Counted from the stretch's first letter, positions 34,904-44,700 are shown. The stretch is 64,000 nucleotides of DNA from Halopiger djelfimassiliensis (GCF_000455365.1 NZ_HG315685.1:747574-811573), one strand, 5' to 3'. Notes: a model not told the origin generated them from the sequence alone. Numbers and translations are program-made.

Positions 34904-35893
34904 TCAGATCGTATCGAGAACGCCGAGCACGCGCTCTTCGTCCTCCCGGTCCGGTCCGTGTTCGCTGCCGTCGCGGTCGCTCTCGAGGTGGGCCTCGACC
35001 GAGCGCGCCATGGCGTCCTCGAGCGGGGTCGACTCCCAGCCAAGCGCCGTGAGCTTCTCGGTTGCCATGATGTGGGGGTACTCCCGGTAGAGCACGTAGT
35101 CGTCGGGATCGATCCCGCCGGCCGCGAGTTCGCGGGGGCCGGCGTGAACGACGTCGACCGGCGTCTCCAGACAGTCGGCGATCAACGCGAGCATCTCCTC
35201 GAGCGTGACGAGACGGCGGTCGCCCGCGTTGTAGGCCTCGCCCGGCTCGCCGCGTTCGGCGACGATCCGCAGCGCGCTCGCGACGTCCTCGACGTAGACG
35301 CGGTGCCAGACGTTGGTGCCGTCGCCCGGCACCATGACGCGGTCGAAGCGGTTCACGCGGTCGATCCAGAAGTCCAGCCGTTCGGTGTAGTCGTGGGGGC
35401 CGTAGACGATCGGGGGCCGGACGGACATCGCGTCGATGCCGTCCTCGGCGGCCGCAAACACCGCGCGGTCGCCCTCGGCTTTCCGGTTGCCGTACGTCTC
35501 GGGGGTGTCGTCGACCGCCTGCTCGGCCGTACAGGGTTCGAGCGGGGTTTCGTCCTCCCGTTTGGGGATCTCCTCGCGACCGTACGCCGCGCCGCTGGAG
35601 ATGTACACGTACGCGTCACAGTCCGCGAAGATTCGGGTCGCTTCGCGGACGTCTTTGGGCCGGTAGGCGACGCAGTCGAAGACCGCATCCGGGTCGACCG
35701 TGGTCGCGGCGGCCTCGAGCGCGGCGTCGTTCGTCCGGTCGCCCTCGACGTGTTCGACGCGATCGTCGTCTTCGAACGGGTTGTCGTGGGTCCCTCGGTT
35801 GAAGATCGTCACCGCGTAGTCGTGCGCGAGCAACTCCTCGACGAGGTGGCGGCCGATAAACCGCGTTCCGCCGATGACGAGTGCGCTGTCCAT
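34904..35893 (-). CDS. NAD-dependent epimerase/dehydratase (extended SDR)
   Basis: The 329-aa protein begins with the glycine-rich motif LVIGGTRFIGRHLVEELLAHD and carries the active-site pair in ISSGAAYG and TYGNRKAEG (YxxxK). RPPIVYGPHDY and DGTNVWHRVYVEDVA are typical of extended SDRs of the UDP-glucose epimerase branch, with the sequence resembling mRNA-binding/epimerase-like plant homologs. The sugar substrate cannot be named. No glycan cluster is adjacent, although a GT4 enzyme is encoded 11 kb away. Confidence 0.88.
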   Translation of the reverse strand: MDSALVIGGTRFIGRHLVEELLAHDYAVTIFNRGTHDNPFEDDDRVEHVEGDRTNDAALEAAATTVDPDAVFDCVAYRPKDVREATRIFADCDAYVYISSGAAYGREEIPKREDETPLEPCTAEQAVDDTPETYGNRKAEGDRAVFAAAEDGIDAMSVRPPIVYGPHDYTERLDFWIDRVNRFDRVMVPGDGTNVWHRVYVEDVASALRIVAERGEPGEAYNAGDRRLVTLEEMLALIADCLETPVDVVHAGPRELAAGGIDPDDYVLYREYPHIMATEKLTALGWESTPLEDAMARSVEAHLESDRDGSEHGPDREDEERVLGVLDTI

Positions 35894-36013
35894 GGGTCGT
35901 CTCAGTTCTCGAGGGTCGGGGAGAAAACGGTGGCGAACCCACGGGTCGATGCGACACGGGACCGCCCGATCGGTTTCCGTGCCGAACAGTCACGATGCTC
36001 GAGAACGGGATTC

Positions 36014-36020
36014 TTTTTAC
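36014..36020 (+). promoter_or_regulatory. TATA-like element of KaiC-like gene
   Basis: TTTTTAC ~27 nt before ATG 36044; leaderless mRNA predicted. Confidence 0.55.
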
Positions 36021-36043
36021 CCGTCGTGGTAGGGCGCGCTGTC

Positions 36044-37048
36044 ATGACGGAGCAACTGTGGACGGAGCGAACACAGGAGTATCCGCTCGAATGTGACCAC
36101 TGCCACTACCCGATCTCGGAAGAGCCGGCGGAGACGGAAAGCGGGCGGTTCTGTTCGACGGCCTGCCGGGAGGCCGCCGAAGCCGATTCGGAGATGCCCG
36201 ATCCGGACGCCTACAAGCGCATCGTAACGGGGGTCGAACCGCTGGATTCTCTCATCCCGAACGGCGTCCCGGCCGATTCGTTCGTCCTGTTGTCCGGCGA
36301 CGAAGGGACCCGTCGGAGCGAACTCATGACGGAACTCGTCTGGCGTGCGCTCGAGCGGGGCGAACCCGCGGTGATCGTCGCGTACGCGAATCCGCCGACG
36401 AGCACGCTCGAGCGGTTCTTCGAGAACGGCTGGAACGTCCTTCCGGCCCTCGAGAACGATCGGCTGTGCGTCATCGACTGTTTCACCCACCGGCTCGACG
36501 ACCGGGACGGATTCCTCGAGACCAGAAACGAATGGACGACGTTCGTCGGCGAAGCCGCCGCGGACGCGCTCGTGCCGGTCCGTGACCCGAGCGACGTCAG
36601 GGAGGTCGCAAACAGCCTCGACGGGGCGCTGGACGACCTCGAGATGACCGAAACCGGGCTGGTGGCGATCGACTCGCTGGACGAACTCGAGGCGCTTCTG
36701 GACGGGCACATCGTCCACAACTTCGTCACCGACGTTCGCGCGACCGTCTGTAAGGCCCGGTACGTGCCGATCGTTGCCTGTGTGACGGCGAACGGCGATC
36801 CGGACACCCAGTACGCGTTCGACGGGATCGTCGATCTCCGATTGACCGACCGACTGACGCCGGACGCTCGCCTCAAACAGCTCAGCATCCGCAAACTGAT
36901 CGGGGCGCAGTTTCTGCCCCAGTGGGTAACCTACGAGTACGAGCCCGCTCGCGGCCTTTTCGCGTTCGGCCCGTCGACGGACGCCAGTCAGGTCTACGAC
37001 CTCGAGAGCCGGGGCGGAACGCGTCGGGAGCGACAGTATCGTCCCTGA
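36044..37048 (+). CDS. RecA/KaiC-like ATPase-fold protein with N-terminal Cys cluster and degenerate P-loop
   Basis: The 334-aa protein starts with a zinc-finger-like CDHCHYPI...FCSTACRE (Cys17, Cys20, Cys37, Cys41). After it comes a RecA-superfamily core as in KaiC/GvpD/RAD55-like proteins: GVEPLDSLIPNGVPADSFVL precedes the site of Walker A, which here reads GDEGTRRSEL, with no lysine. The Walker B-like region is MTETGLVAIDSLDEL. Without the P-loop lysine, ATP hydrolysis is doubtful; a scaffold or regulatory role is possible. It stands alone downstream of a divergent SDR gene. Confidence 0.8.
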   Translation: MTEQLWTERTQEYPLECDHCHYPISEEPAETESGRFCSTACREAAEADSEMPDPDAYKRIVTGVEPLDSLIPNGVPADSFVLLSGDEGTRRSELMTELVWRALERGEPAVIVAYANPPTSTLERFFENGWNVLPALENDRLCVIDCFTHRLDDRDGFLETRNEWTTFVGEAAADALVPVRDPSDVREVANSLDGALDDLEMTETGLVAIDSLDELEALLDGHIVHNFVTDVRATVCKARYVPIVACVTANGDPDTQYAFDGIVDLRLTDRLTPDARLKQLSIRKLIGAQFLPQWVTYEYEPARGLFAFGPSTDASQVYDLESRGGTRRERQYRP

Positions 37049-37242
37049 TCCGTGGGACGCTCCCGTGGCGGGACGTTATCTCCGGTGGCAACGGGCTGGG
37101 CCGTCTGCACGCTAACGCGCGCTCATGTTTTATCTTGCCCTTCGGTGTAGCGTCCGGCGCTGGAACGGTCACACGGTGCCGTAATCGAACGCATAGCGCG
37201 ACGACTGTTCCACAGTCGATTCACCACTCACAGTTTCCAGCC

Positions 37243-38424
37243 ATGAACGACCGCAACGAGAGCCGACGGACACGTGAACGCGAGCACGAACGGAATCGGG
37301 ACACCGAGCGCTCGAGCGACCGCGGAGAACAGGGGGGAGAAAGCGACCAGCAACGCGGCTGGCTGCGCGGAACGTTGAGCCAGCGAGGAAGCGACAGCGG
37401 CGATCGCGGACAGCGCCGTGAACGCGGGTCACGGGGACAGCGAGGAACGACCGAAGGCATGGGTTCGGGGAGCCGTCGCGGCGAAGGCGGCCGCGAACAC
37501 CACCGCGGTGGGCAAGAGCGAGGCCAGCGCGGGCAACAGGGCGGTCGTAGTCAGCAACGCGACTTCGGCACGGACGCCACCGAAGAAGCGAACCTCGAGT
37601 ACGGCGGCGAGGCTCGACGAGAGTACGGCCACGGGCAGCAGGGACAACAACGGCAACAGCGAAGCCAGCAGGGCCAACAGCGCCAGCGACGAGGATGGGA
37701 AAGCCGACAACAGGAACACGGCGGTCAGCAGGGCCAGCGTCACCAGCAAGGACAGCAGGGCCAGCGTCACCAGCAAGGACAGCAGGGCCAGCGTCACCAG
37801 CAAGGACAGCAGGGCCAGCGTCACCAGCAAGGACAGCAGGGCCAGCGTCACCAGCAAGGACAGCAGGGCCAGCGTCACCAGCAAGGACAGCAGGAGTACA
37901 GCCAGCAAGGCGGGGAGCGACGCGGCGTGCAGGAGCGATGGCCGCGAGGCGAGATCCAGCAACACCGCGAACAACAACAGGGACAGCGCCAGCAGTCCGA
38001 TCGCGGCGGCCAGCAGGGACAGCGCGGAACGCAGGGCGGCCAGCAGAACCAGCGGCGACAGGGCCAGCCTCCGTCCGGACGACACCAGCGAAGTCAAGGG
38101 TTCGAGGGGCGCGGCCAGCAGCAACACGGTGGCCAGCAGCAAGGTCGACGCCACCAGCAGCAACAGGGCCAGCAGGAACAGCGTGATCGGTGGGGTTCCG
38201 AAGGCCAGCAGGACACCGACGGGACGCCGCGACAGCAGTCCGGCGGCGGACTCCAGTACCGCCAGCAGGGACGGCGATCCGAACAGGGTGACTGGACCGA
38301 AGGGTCGACGTCCGATCGGGGCTCGAGCGACGAGCGAGCCCGGCACCGTCGGGACGAGGACATGAGCACCCGTCGGCACGTCCACGAGCGCGATCCGACC
38401 GGGAGTCGGAACCGCGACGAGTAA
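37243..38424 (+). CDS. Gln/Gly/Arg-rich repetitive disordered protein
   Basis: This 393-aa protein is almost entirely Gln, Gly, Arg, Ser and Glu with very few hydrophobic residues, and appears intrinsically disordered. The centre holds six perfect 9-residue repeats (GQQGQRHQQ). Elsewhere it has irregular QQGQQRQQ and RGG-like runs. It is basic, unusual among acidic halophile proteins. An antisense frame would encode a leucine-rich hydrophobic protein and another sense frame an SKDSR repeat; all stay open because of the base composition. The Gln frame is preferred for its clean ATG and for CAG being the usual Gln codon. Function unknown. Confidence 0.7.
   Translation: MNDRNESRRTREREHERNRDTERSSDRGEQGGESDQQRGWLRGTLSQRGSDSGDRGQRRERGSRGQRGTTEGMGSGSRRGEGGREHHRGGQERGQRGQQGGRSQQRDFGTDATEEANLEYGGEARREYGHGQQGQQRQQRSQQGQQRQRRGWESRQQEHGGQQGQRHQQGQQGQRHQQGQQGQRHQQGQQGQRHQQGQQGQRHQQGQQGQRHQQGQQEYSQQGGERRGVQERWPRGEIQQHREQQQGQRQQSDRGGQQGQRGTQGGQQNQRRQGQPPSGRHQRSQGFEGRGQQQHGGQQQGRRHQQQQGQQEQRDRWGSEGQQDTDGTPRQQSGGGLQYRQQGRRSEQGDWTEGSTSDRGSSDERARHRRDEDMSTRRHVHERDPTGSRNRDE
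37723..37884 (+). repeat. Six 27-bp tandem repeats
   Basis: Six copies of a 27-bp unit lie head to tail inside the Gln-rich gene; the units differ only in the third base of the first one (GGT versus GGA). The exact copies imply recent expansion. They encode GQQGQRHQQ. Confidence 0.9.
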
Positions 38425-38538
38425 CGCACCCGCTGAATCCGGTCGTTCCAGCGTCTCGAGGAGTGCGGTCCTCGAACGACATCGCTTCTGCGACCGAAAC
38501 CGGGGTCCCTTTTGCGGGGGCGAAACCGAACCCCACGT

Positions 38539-38970
38539 ATGAGCGGAACCTACGTTCTCGTGCTGGACGTGGCGCGATCGACGACGATCGAGGTCGGCGC
38601 ACTGGGCGACCGCGCGTTTCCCGCCGGGGCGTACGCCTACGTCGGGAGTGCGTTCGGCCCCGGTGGCTTCGCACGGGTCGACCGGCACCGCGAACTCGCG
38701 TGCGGCGAGCGGGACGTCCGGCACTGGCACATCGATTACGTGCTCGGTCACTCCGCCACGAGCCTCGAGTCGGTCGTCACGTTTCCCGACGCCGACCGGG
38801 AGTGTGAACTGGCCGGCCGGCTTCCCGGGGAGCCGGTCGCCGAGTTCGGAGCCTCCGACTGCGACTGTCCGGCCCACTTGCTCGCGGTGCCGGCGGCCGA
38901 AACCGTCGTCGAAGCGGCGGTCGACGCCGGCGGCGTCGTCGACGATCCATCCGCCGACCCGGACCACTGA
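38539..38970 (+). CDS. DUF123/GIY-YIG-like protein
   Basis: The 143-aa protein begins MSGTYVLVLDVARSTTIEVG and contains AYVGSAFGPGGFARVDRH, the DUF123 (GIY-YIG nuclease-like, often fused to endonuclease III) signature, followed by WHIDYVLGH. In this family YVGSA and R/H/D residues form the presumed catalytic face. It may act on DNA but its activity is uncharacterised. Start ATG 38539 is chosen because the conserved first strand starts there. It precedes an AhpD-like gene by 30 bp, likely one operon. Confidence 0.85.
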   Translation: MSGTYVLVLDVARSTTIEVGALGDRAFPAGAYAYVGSAFGPGGFARVDRHRELACGERDVRHWHIDYVLGHSATSLESVVTFPDADRECELAGRLPGEPVAEFGASDCDCPAHLLAVPAAETVVEAAVDAGGVVDDPSADPDH

Positions 38971-39000
38971 ATTATTACGCCGGCTCGCGAACTCGGACGT

Positions 39001-39615
39001 ATGTCCGACTCCGGTTCCGACGCCGAGTCACGCACCGATCCCGAACTCAGCGACGACGCGATGGGCCGGTTTCCCGTGCCGGCGTTCGAGGACCTCCCCG
39101 ACGACCTTCAGGACCGAATCGAGGAAGAGACGGAACGGTCCGGGTTTACGCCGAACGTCTTCGCCGCGTTCGCGTACAAACCCTCCCATTTCCGGGCGTT
39201 CTTCCAGTATCACGACGCGCTCGTCGAGGACACGGCCCTCGAGCGCGAGGAGATCGAGATGATCGTCGTCGCGGTCTCGGGCGTCAACCACTGTTACTAC
39301 TGTAACGTCGCTCACGGGGCGCTCGTTCGAATCTACGCCGAGGATCCGACGCTGGCCGACCAGTTGGTCGCGAACTACCGCACCGCGGATATCAGCGAGG
39401 CCCACCGGACGATGCTCGACGTCGCGGTGACACTCACCGAGCGGCCGACCGAACTCGAGCCGGCGGACCTCGAAGCGTTGCGCGAGGCGGGGTTCAGCGA
39501 GGAAGCTATCTGGGACATCGCGGCCGTGACGGCCTTTTACAACCTGAGCAACCGGATGGCGATGTTCGCAGATATGCGTCCCAACGAAGAGTTTCACACG
39601 CTCGGCCGGGAGTAG
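39001..39615 (+). CDS. AhpD-like peroxidase-related protein
   Basis: The 204-aa protein belongs to the carboxymuconolactone decarboxylase/AhpD superfamily of the peroxidase-related branch. The CxxC-His motif is visible in NHCYYCNVAHGALVR. The N-terminal RFPVPAFEDLPDDLQDRIEE and C-terminal VTAFYNLSNRMAMFADMRPN are family features. Such proteins use the disulfide pair for hydroperoxide reduction. It follows the DUF123 gene closely. A TTTAG-N6-CTAAA palindrome lies 49 bp after its stop. Confidence 0.9.
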   Translation: MSDSGSDAESRTDPELSDDAMGRFPVPAFEDLPDDLQDRIEEETERSGFTPNVFAAFAYKPSHFRAFFQYHDALVEDTALEREEIEMIVVAVSGVNHCYYCNVAHGALVRIYAEDPTLADQLVANYRTADISEAHRTMLDVAVTLTERPTELEPADLEALREAGFSEEAIWDIAAVTAFYNLSNRMAMFADMRPNEEFHTLGRE

Positions 39616-40132
39616 GGGGGTATCCCCCGGAGCCGGTGGGCGATCCCGTTTTCCGTACCGGCCAATCTTTAGACAGGGCTAAAGATTAAGTTAGTATGTA
39701 CCGAATGACCAGTTGCAGCACGGAGGTGATCAATCAGCGAAACGAAACACGATGCGATAGACCGTGACCACGAACGGGAACGATCGTGCTAGGTGTCACG
39801 CTCCCCGTGGTAGATACCCGGACGCGTCGTCACGGTGTCCCACGTGGTCAGTCAGGGTCGTGGTCACGGATCGACGGTCGAGCTCCTGCAGTGAACAGCC
39901 GCCCGCTGTTCTCGACGTCGACGCTGTCTCTTCTCGTTGCGTACCGAACGTGTCCGTTCCGAGTGGAACCCTCACCGCTACTCAGTGTGTGCTGTGTTCC
40001 GTGTACGGGTTCGTCCGATCACGTCGCGGACGGATACAGCCGCGTCGTTCTCCCGCTATCTCGGTCGCACAAGAGACTGTGGTTACCGCGTGCTCGGGAC
40101 GGTCTATGGGGACGTGACTCGCTCGAACCTTC
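39616..40132. other. 517-bp spacer with operator, promoter and SD but no intact gene
   Basis: A palindrome (39664-39687), a TATA-like GATTAAGTTAG (39684-39694) and GGAGGTGATC (39722-39731, fully complementary to the usual 16S 3' end) line up as for a gene reading right. No ATG follows. The base composition looks lower in G+C than neighbours. A short frame reading SETKHDAIDRDHERERSC follows an ATC where a start would be, then stops. This looks like a decayed gene or an RNA. Confidence 0.45.
39664..39687. promoter_or_regulatory. Palindromic operator AATCTTTAG-N6-CTAAAGATT
   Basis: A perfect 9-bp inverted repeat with 6-bp centre ACAGGG. Same TTAG-N6-CTAA core as 15419-15440. It lies next to TATA-like sequence and 445 bp from the stop of the putative manganese exporter gene. 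Confidence 0.55.
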
Positions 40133-41395
40133 TCAGAGTACTCCGAAGCCGAACTGTGCGTACGGCCAGACGTAGTGGAGCGCCACGCCCGCGATCAAAG
40201 CGGGGATGGTCGTGTAGATGGTGGCGACGATGGCGGCTTTCATGTCGAAGGCCAGCAGCGGGAAGAGCGCGTCGCCGTCCTGACTGATGGCGTTTGCGGT
40301 CAACGCGGAGAAGGGGATACCGCCGTGGGCGTAGATCTGTGCGAACACGATCTGGGGCGCACAGCCCGGGATAAGACCGAGGAGTGCGCCACCGATCGGT
40401 GCGAGAACGCCCACGGCAGCGGCGACGGTGGCGATCTCGACCCCGGTGATGAGGATGCCGTACTCGTAGATGAGGTAGGCCGCGATAACCCAGACGGTGA
40501 CCATGCTGGTTTCCATCGCGGCGTGCTGGAACGTCTCGTAGGTGCTCGTGAAGTCGTCGCGGATGCGACCGACCTCGCCCTCGCCGATGAACCGGCGGCC
40601 GACGAAGTGGAGGTAAAACGAGGCGCTCGTCCCGACGAGCCCGGAGACGGTGAACAGTCCGAAGAACGTCGGACCGACCTCCAGCGAAACCTCGGGCGCG
40701 CCGCGGACGAGGTACAGTACGCCCGCGACCAGCCCGGCTGCGGCGACGACCCACCAGAGGACGTGGACGCCGTGGCTGATCGTCGTCATGACGCCGCCGT
40801 CATCGGCGGTGTGGGTGTGATCGTTGCAGTGACACTCGTCACCGTACTCGGGGAGACTCGGGCCGCCGCTGGCGACGCTCGTCGTCGCGAGCCCGCCGTC
40901 GGTCATCGGCCGTCCGATCTGGCTGACCGCATCGTCGACGCGACCGACGCCGAGCCCCCAGCGGTCGATCGCGTACCCGAACACGACGGCCGCGGCGAAC
41001 GCCATCCCGTAGGCGTACAGCGCGGCTTCGGGCGCGAGCGCGAGGATGACGAACGCCGAGTCGCCCGCCGTCGCCACGAGCGCGGCGACGACCGTACCGA
41101 AACTGACCGTCCCCCGAATGTAGAGGGGCATTGCAATGATCGCCCCGCCACAGCCGGGCGTAAGGCCGAGTAACGCACCTGCAAGCGGCTGCATGCGTTC
41201 GTTGTTTTCGAGGTAGGTGACGATCCGCCCACCCGTGCGGTACTGGACGTAACTGAAGATGAGAACGGTGGCCGCGACGAACGCGCTCACCTGCACGAAG
41301 CCGTCGCGCAGCGAGACGAGCAGGATGTCGATCGCTTCCTCGAGCGTAAAGCCGAGTGTACTGGACAGTCCGCCGAGAAGCAAGAGTCCGGTCAT
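40133..41395 (-). CDS. Putative manganese exporter (ArsP_2-type, two-fold repeat)
   Basis: The 420-aa protein has about ten membrane segments as two related halves, each with the motif GALLGL(T/I)PGC: LTPGCGGAIIAMPLYIRG in the first half and LIPGCAPQIVFAQIYAHG in the second. Between them a cytoplasmic or periplasmic loop carries CHCNDHTHTAD, a likely metal-binding patch. I recognise the family annotated as putative manganese transporter or 10TM heavy-metal exporter. ATG 41395 is supported by GGAGGG about 9 nt upstream. The promoter lies far upstream, near 41540-41570, with a TTAG-N6-CTAA site. Substrate identity is an inference. Confidence 0.8.
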   Translation of the reverse strand: MTGLLLLGGLSSTLGFTLEEAIDILLVSLRDGFVQVSAFVAATVLIFSYVQYRTGGRIVTYLENNERMQPLAGALLGLTPGCGGAIIAMPLYIRGTVSFGTVVAALVATAGDSAFVILALAPEAALYAYGMAFAAAVVFGYAIDRWGLGVGRVDDAVSQIGRPMTDGGLATTSVASGGPSLPEYGDECHCNDHTHTADDGGVMTTISHGVHVLWWVVAAAGLVAGVLYLVRGAPEVSLEVGPTFFGLFTVSGLVGTSASFYLHFVGRRFIGEGEVGRIRDDFTSTYETFQHAAMETSMVTVWVIAAYLIYEYGILITGVEIATVAAAVGVLAPIGGALLGLIPGCAPQIVFAQIYAHGGIPFSALTANAISQDGDALFPLLAFDMKAAIVATIYTTIPALIAGVALHYVWPYAQFGFGVL

Positions 41396-41768
41396 AACTG
41401 GCCCTCCTGTCGCGTTACGACGACACTGAGAGGTGGTGTTTTGAAATCAGGACGGCTGCTGGTTTCCGCCAGCGTGTCGGGTCTATCTCGTATGACGTTC
41501 ATTGATCCGTAGACACTCCACAGTGAATCACCAAAGCATAAAGTTGTTACTATCGAATAGGATTTTTAGAGCTGTCTAATCCAATGGTGCCCACGGTGAC
41601 CCGAAGCGACTAGCTGGGTCGTCTTTGTGGTTCCGGTGACGGGGTGTGCCGGCCCACGGCCAGCGGCCCGATCGTCCACATCGCTTTGGTAGGTCCGTCG
41701 GGATCGGCGGGCCGATATCGGGGTCTAGGTCCAGAACGAACGGCCGACTGAAAAACAGCAGACCCGAC
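41396..41768. other. 373-bp spacer, leader of manganese exporter
   Basis: It contains GGAGGG before the exporter start, a probable TATA (ACTTTATG, minus strand, 41536-41546), and a TTAG-N6-CTAA site at 41566-41579. A 5' leader of ~120-145 nt is predicted. No gene seen toward gltB. Confidence 0.5.
41562..41582. promoter_or_regulatory. Degenerate TTAG-N6-CTAA operator
   Basis: TTAG-AGCTGT-CTAA (41566-41579) is flanked by GGAT and ATCC, so it resembles GGATTTAG-N6-CTAAATCC with a few extra bases. It sits at the predicted promoter of the manganese exporter. Confidence 0.4.
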
Positions 41769-44700
41769 TCAGTCGTCGCTCGCGACGAAGTTCGTCGATT
41801 CGGTGCCAATGGCGGTCTCCGGCGTTCCCGGGAGTTCGTTGCGGACGTCGTCGGAGTCCTGTTCGGTGATCGCCGCCGAATAGGCCTCGGGCATGACCTT
41901 CACGAAACACTCGAGCGCGCGGTCCCAGTTCTCGAGCAGCAGTTGCCCGCGTTCGGAGCCCGTGTAGGCGACGTGGTTCTCGACGAGCCGTCGTAGCATC
42001 TCCCTGTCTTTCTCTTCGAGGTCCTCGTGGAGCGAGACCATCCCGGTGTTGGCCCTGGCCTCGAACTCGTCGTCGGGGTCGTAAACGTAGGCGACGCCGC
42101 CGCTCATACCTGCGGCGAAGTTCGTGCCGGTCTCGCCGAGCACGGCGACGACGCCGCCGGTCATGTACTCACAGCCGTGATCGCCGACGCCCTCGACGAC
42201 GGCCTTGGCCCCGGAGTTGCGGACGGCGAAGCGTTCGCCGGCCACCCCGTTGACGTACAGTTGGCCGCCGGTCGCGCCGTAGAGTGCGACGTTGCCGATG
42301 GAGACGTTCTCGGTCGGCTCGTAGGCGGCCGTCTCGGGCGTGCGGATCGCGAGCTTGCCGCCGGAGAGCCCCTTTCCGACGTAGTCGTTGGCGCTGCCGT
42401 CTAGGTGCATGGAGACGCCGCTTGCGAGGAACGCGCCGAAGCTCTGGCCGGCGGTCCCCTCGAAGTCGACGGTGATCGTATCTTCGGGGAGGCCGGGCTC
42501 GCCGTACCGGCTGGTAATCCGGTTCGAAAGCATGGCACCGACCGCGCGATCGACGTTGCTGACTGCGGCCGAGAGCATCACCGGCTCCTGTTCCTCGATA
42601 GCGTCGGCCGCGGCCTCGATGAGATCGCGGTCGAGTTGATCCTCGAGTTCGTGGTCTTGCTCGCGGAGCTTCCGGCGAACGTCGCCGTCGGGTTCGGCGA
42701 GCACCGCCGAAAGGTCGACAGTGCGGGCTTTCGGATGGTCGACGTCGTCGCGCTGTGCCAGAACGTCGACCCGGCCGACCATGTCGTCGAGGGTACGGAA
42801 GCCGAGATCGGCCATGATCTCGCGCAGTTCCTGCGCGATGAAGGTCATGTAGTTGATGACGTGCTCGGGTTCCCCGGGGAATCGCTTCCGTAAGTCCTCA
42901 CGCTGGGTGGCGACGCCGACCGGGCAGGTATTCTTGTGGCACTGTCGGGCCATCACACAGCCGCTGCTCACGAGCGAGGCGGTGCCAAAGACGTACTCCT
43001 CGGCTCCAAGCAGGGCGGCGACGGCCACGTCACGGCCGGTCTTCAGACCGCCATCGGCGGAGACGCGGATGCGGTCCCGAAGGCCGGTCGCACGGAGCAT
43101 CTGAGTGGCCTCGGCCAGCCCCAGTTCCCACGGGAGACCGGCGTTTTTGATCGAGGTACGCGGCGACGCGCCCGTTCCTCCGGAGTGACCCGAGATATGG
43201 ACCACGTCGGCGTTTGCTTTGGCGACGCCCGCGGCGACCGTGCCGATGCCGGCCTCCGAGACCAGTTTGACGTTGATGTCGGCGTCCTCGTTTGCGGCCT
43301 TCAGGTCGAAGATCAACTGCTTGAGGTCCTCGATCGAGTAGATATCGTGCAGCGGCGGCGGGGAGATCAACCCCACGCCCGGCGTGGACTTGCGAACGTG
43401 GGCGATCATCTCGTTGACCTTCGAGCCCGGCAGGTGGCCCCCCTCGCCGGGCTTCGATCCCTGAGCCATCTTGATCTGGAGTTCCTCGGCGTTGGCGAGG
43501 TACGTCGAGGTGACGCCGAACCGGCCGGAAGCGACCTGCTTGACGGTACACTCCCGTTCCGTTCCGAACCGTTCGGGCGGTTCGCCGCCCTCGCCGGAGT
43601 TTGACTTGCCGCCGATCCGGTTCATCGCGATCGAGTTGTTCTCGTGGGCCTCGGGCGAGAGCGATCCAAGCGACATCGCCGCGGTGGAGAACCGCTCGAC
43701 GATGTCCGCGATCGGTTCGACCTCCTCGATCGGGACCGGATCGCGGTCGGCGTCGAACTCGAGGAGACCCCGCAGGGTCTGGAGGGTCCGGTTCTGGTCG
43801 TTGATCGCGTCGGCGAACTCACGGTAGCGCTCGTAATCGTTCGAGCGGACGGCCTGCTGGAGCGTCCCGACCGTCTCGGGGTTCCACTGGTGGTGGACGC
43901 CGTCCGACCGGTGTTCGAACTCGCCGTGCCGGTCGAGAGCCGCGTCGTCGGCGTCGCCGAAGGCGGTTGCGTGACGTTCGCGGAGGTCGTGCTCGATCTC
44001 GGCGAGGCCGATGCCCTCGGTGCGGTTTTCCGTCCCCTCGAAGTACGCCGCGACCAGATCCGAATCGAGGCCGACGGCCTCGAAGATCTGTGCACCCTGA
44101 TAGCTCTCGACCGTCGAGATGCCCATTTTGGCCATCGTCTTGCGGATCCCATCCTCGATAGCGCCGACGTAGGCGTCGATTGCGACCTCGGTGTCGGCCC
44201 CGTCGGGACCGGCGGTAAGGTCCGCTATCGTCCGGTAGGCGAGGTACGGGTTGACCGCGCCGGCACCGTAGCCGATCAGCGTCGCGAAGTGGTGAACGGT
44301 CCGCGGGTCGGCGGACTCGACGACCAGCCCGACGTGGTTGCGCAATCCGTTTCGCACGAGGTGGTGATGGACGCCGCCGGTCGCGAGCAGGCTCGGGATC
44401 GCGACCCGGTCCTCGTCGACGTTCCGGTCCGAGAGGACGAGGACGTCGTGGCCGTCTTCGATGGCGTCGACAGCGTCGGCCCGGACGCGTTCGATTGCGG
44501 CCTCGAGGTCCACCCCCGGTTCGTCGCTGGTCGGCTCGTAGGTGATGTCGACCGTCGCCGCGGTAATATCGTTGACCGTACACTCGCGGATCGCCTCGAG
44601 TTCGGCATCGGTCAAAACCGGCGAGTCGAGCACGAGTTGGCGGGCGTGGGCCGGCGATTCGTCGAGCAGGTTGCGCTGGTAGCCCAGCCGCGACTCCATC

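Noticed and set aside
34034..36043. Upstream extension of the KaiC-like gene across two genes
   Set aside because: The open frame passes antisense through egsA and the SDR gene; the TATA-supported ATG at 36044 is the start.
37723..37884. Regular 27-bp repeats as a CRISPR array
   Set aside because: The units are contiguous without spacers and encode a regular 9-aa repeat in frame with a larger protein.
37429..38967. Leucine-rich membrane protein on the minus strand across the Gln-rich gene
   Set aside because: It runs antisense through the DUF123 gene as well, has no promoter, and its repeats are simply the complement of the Gln repeats; kept only as an alternative frame to be tested.
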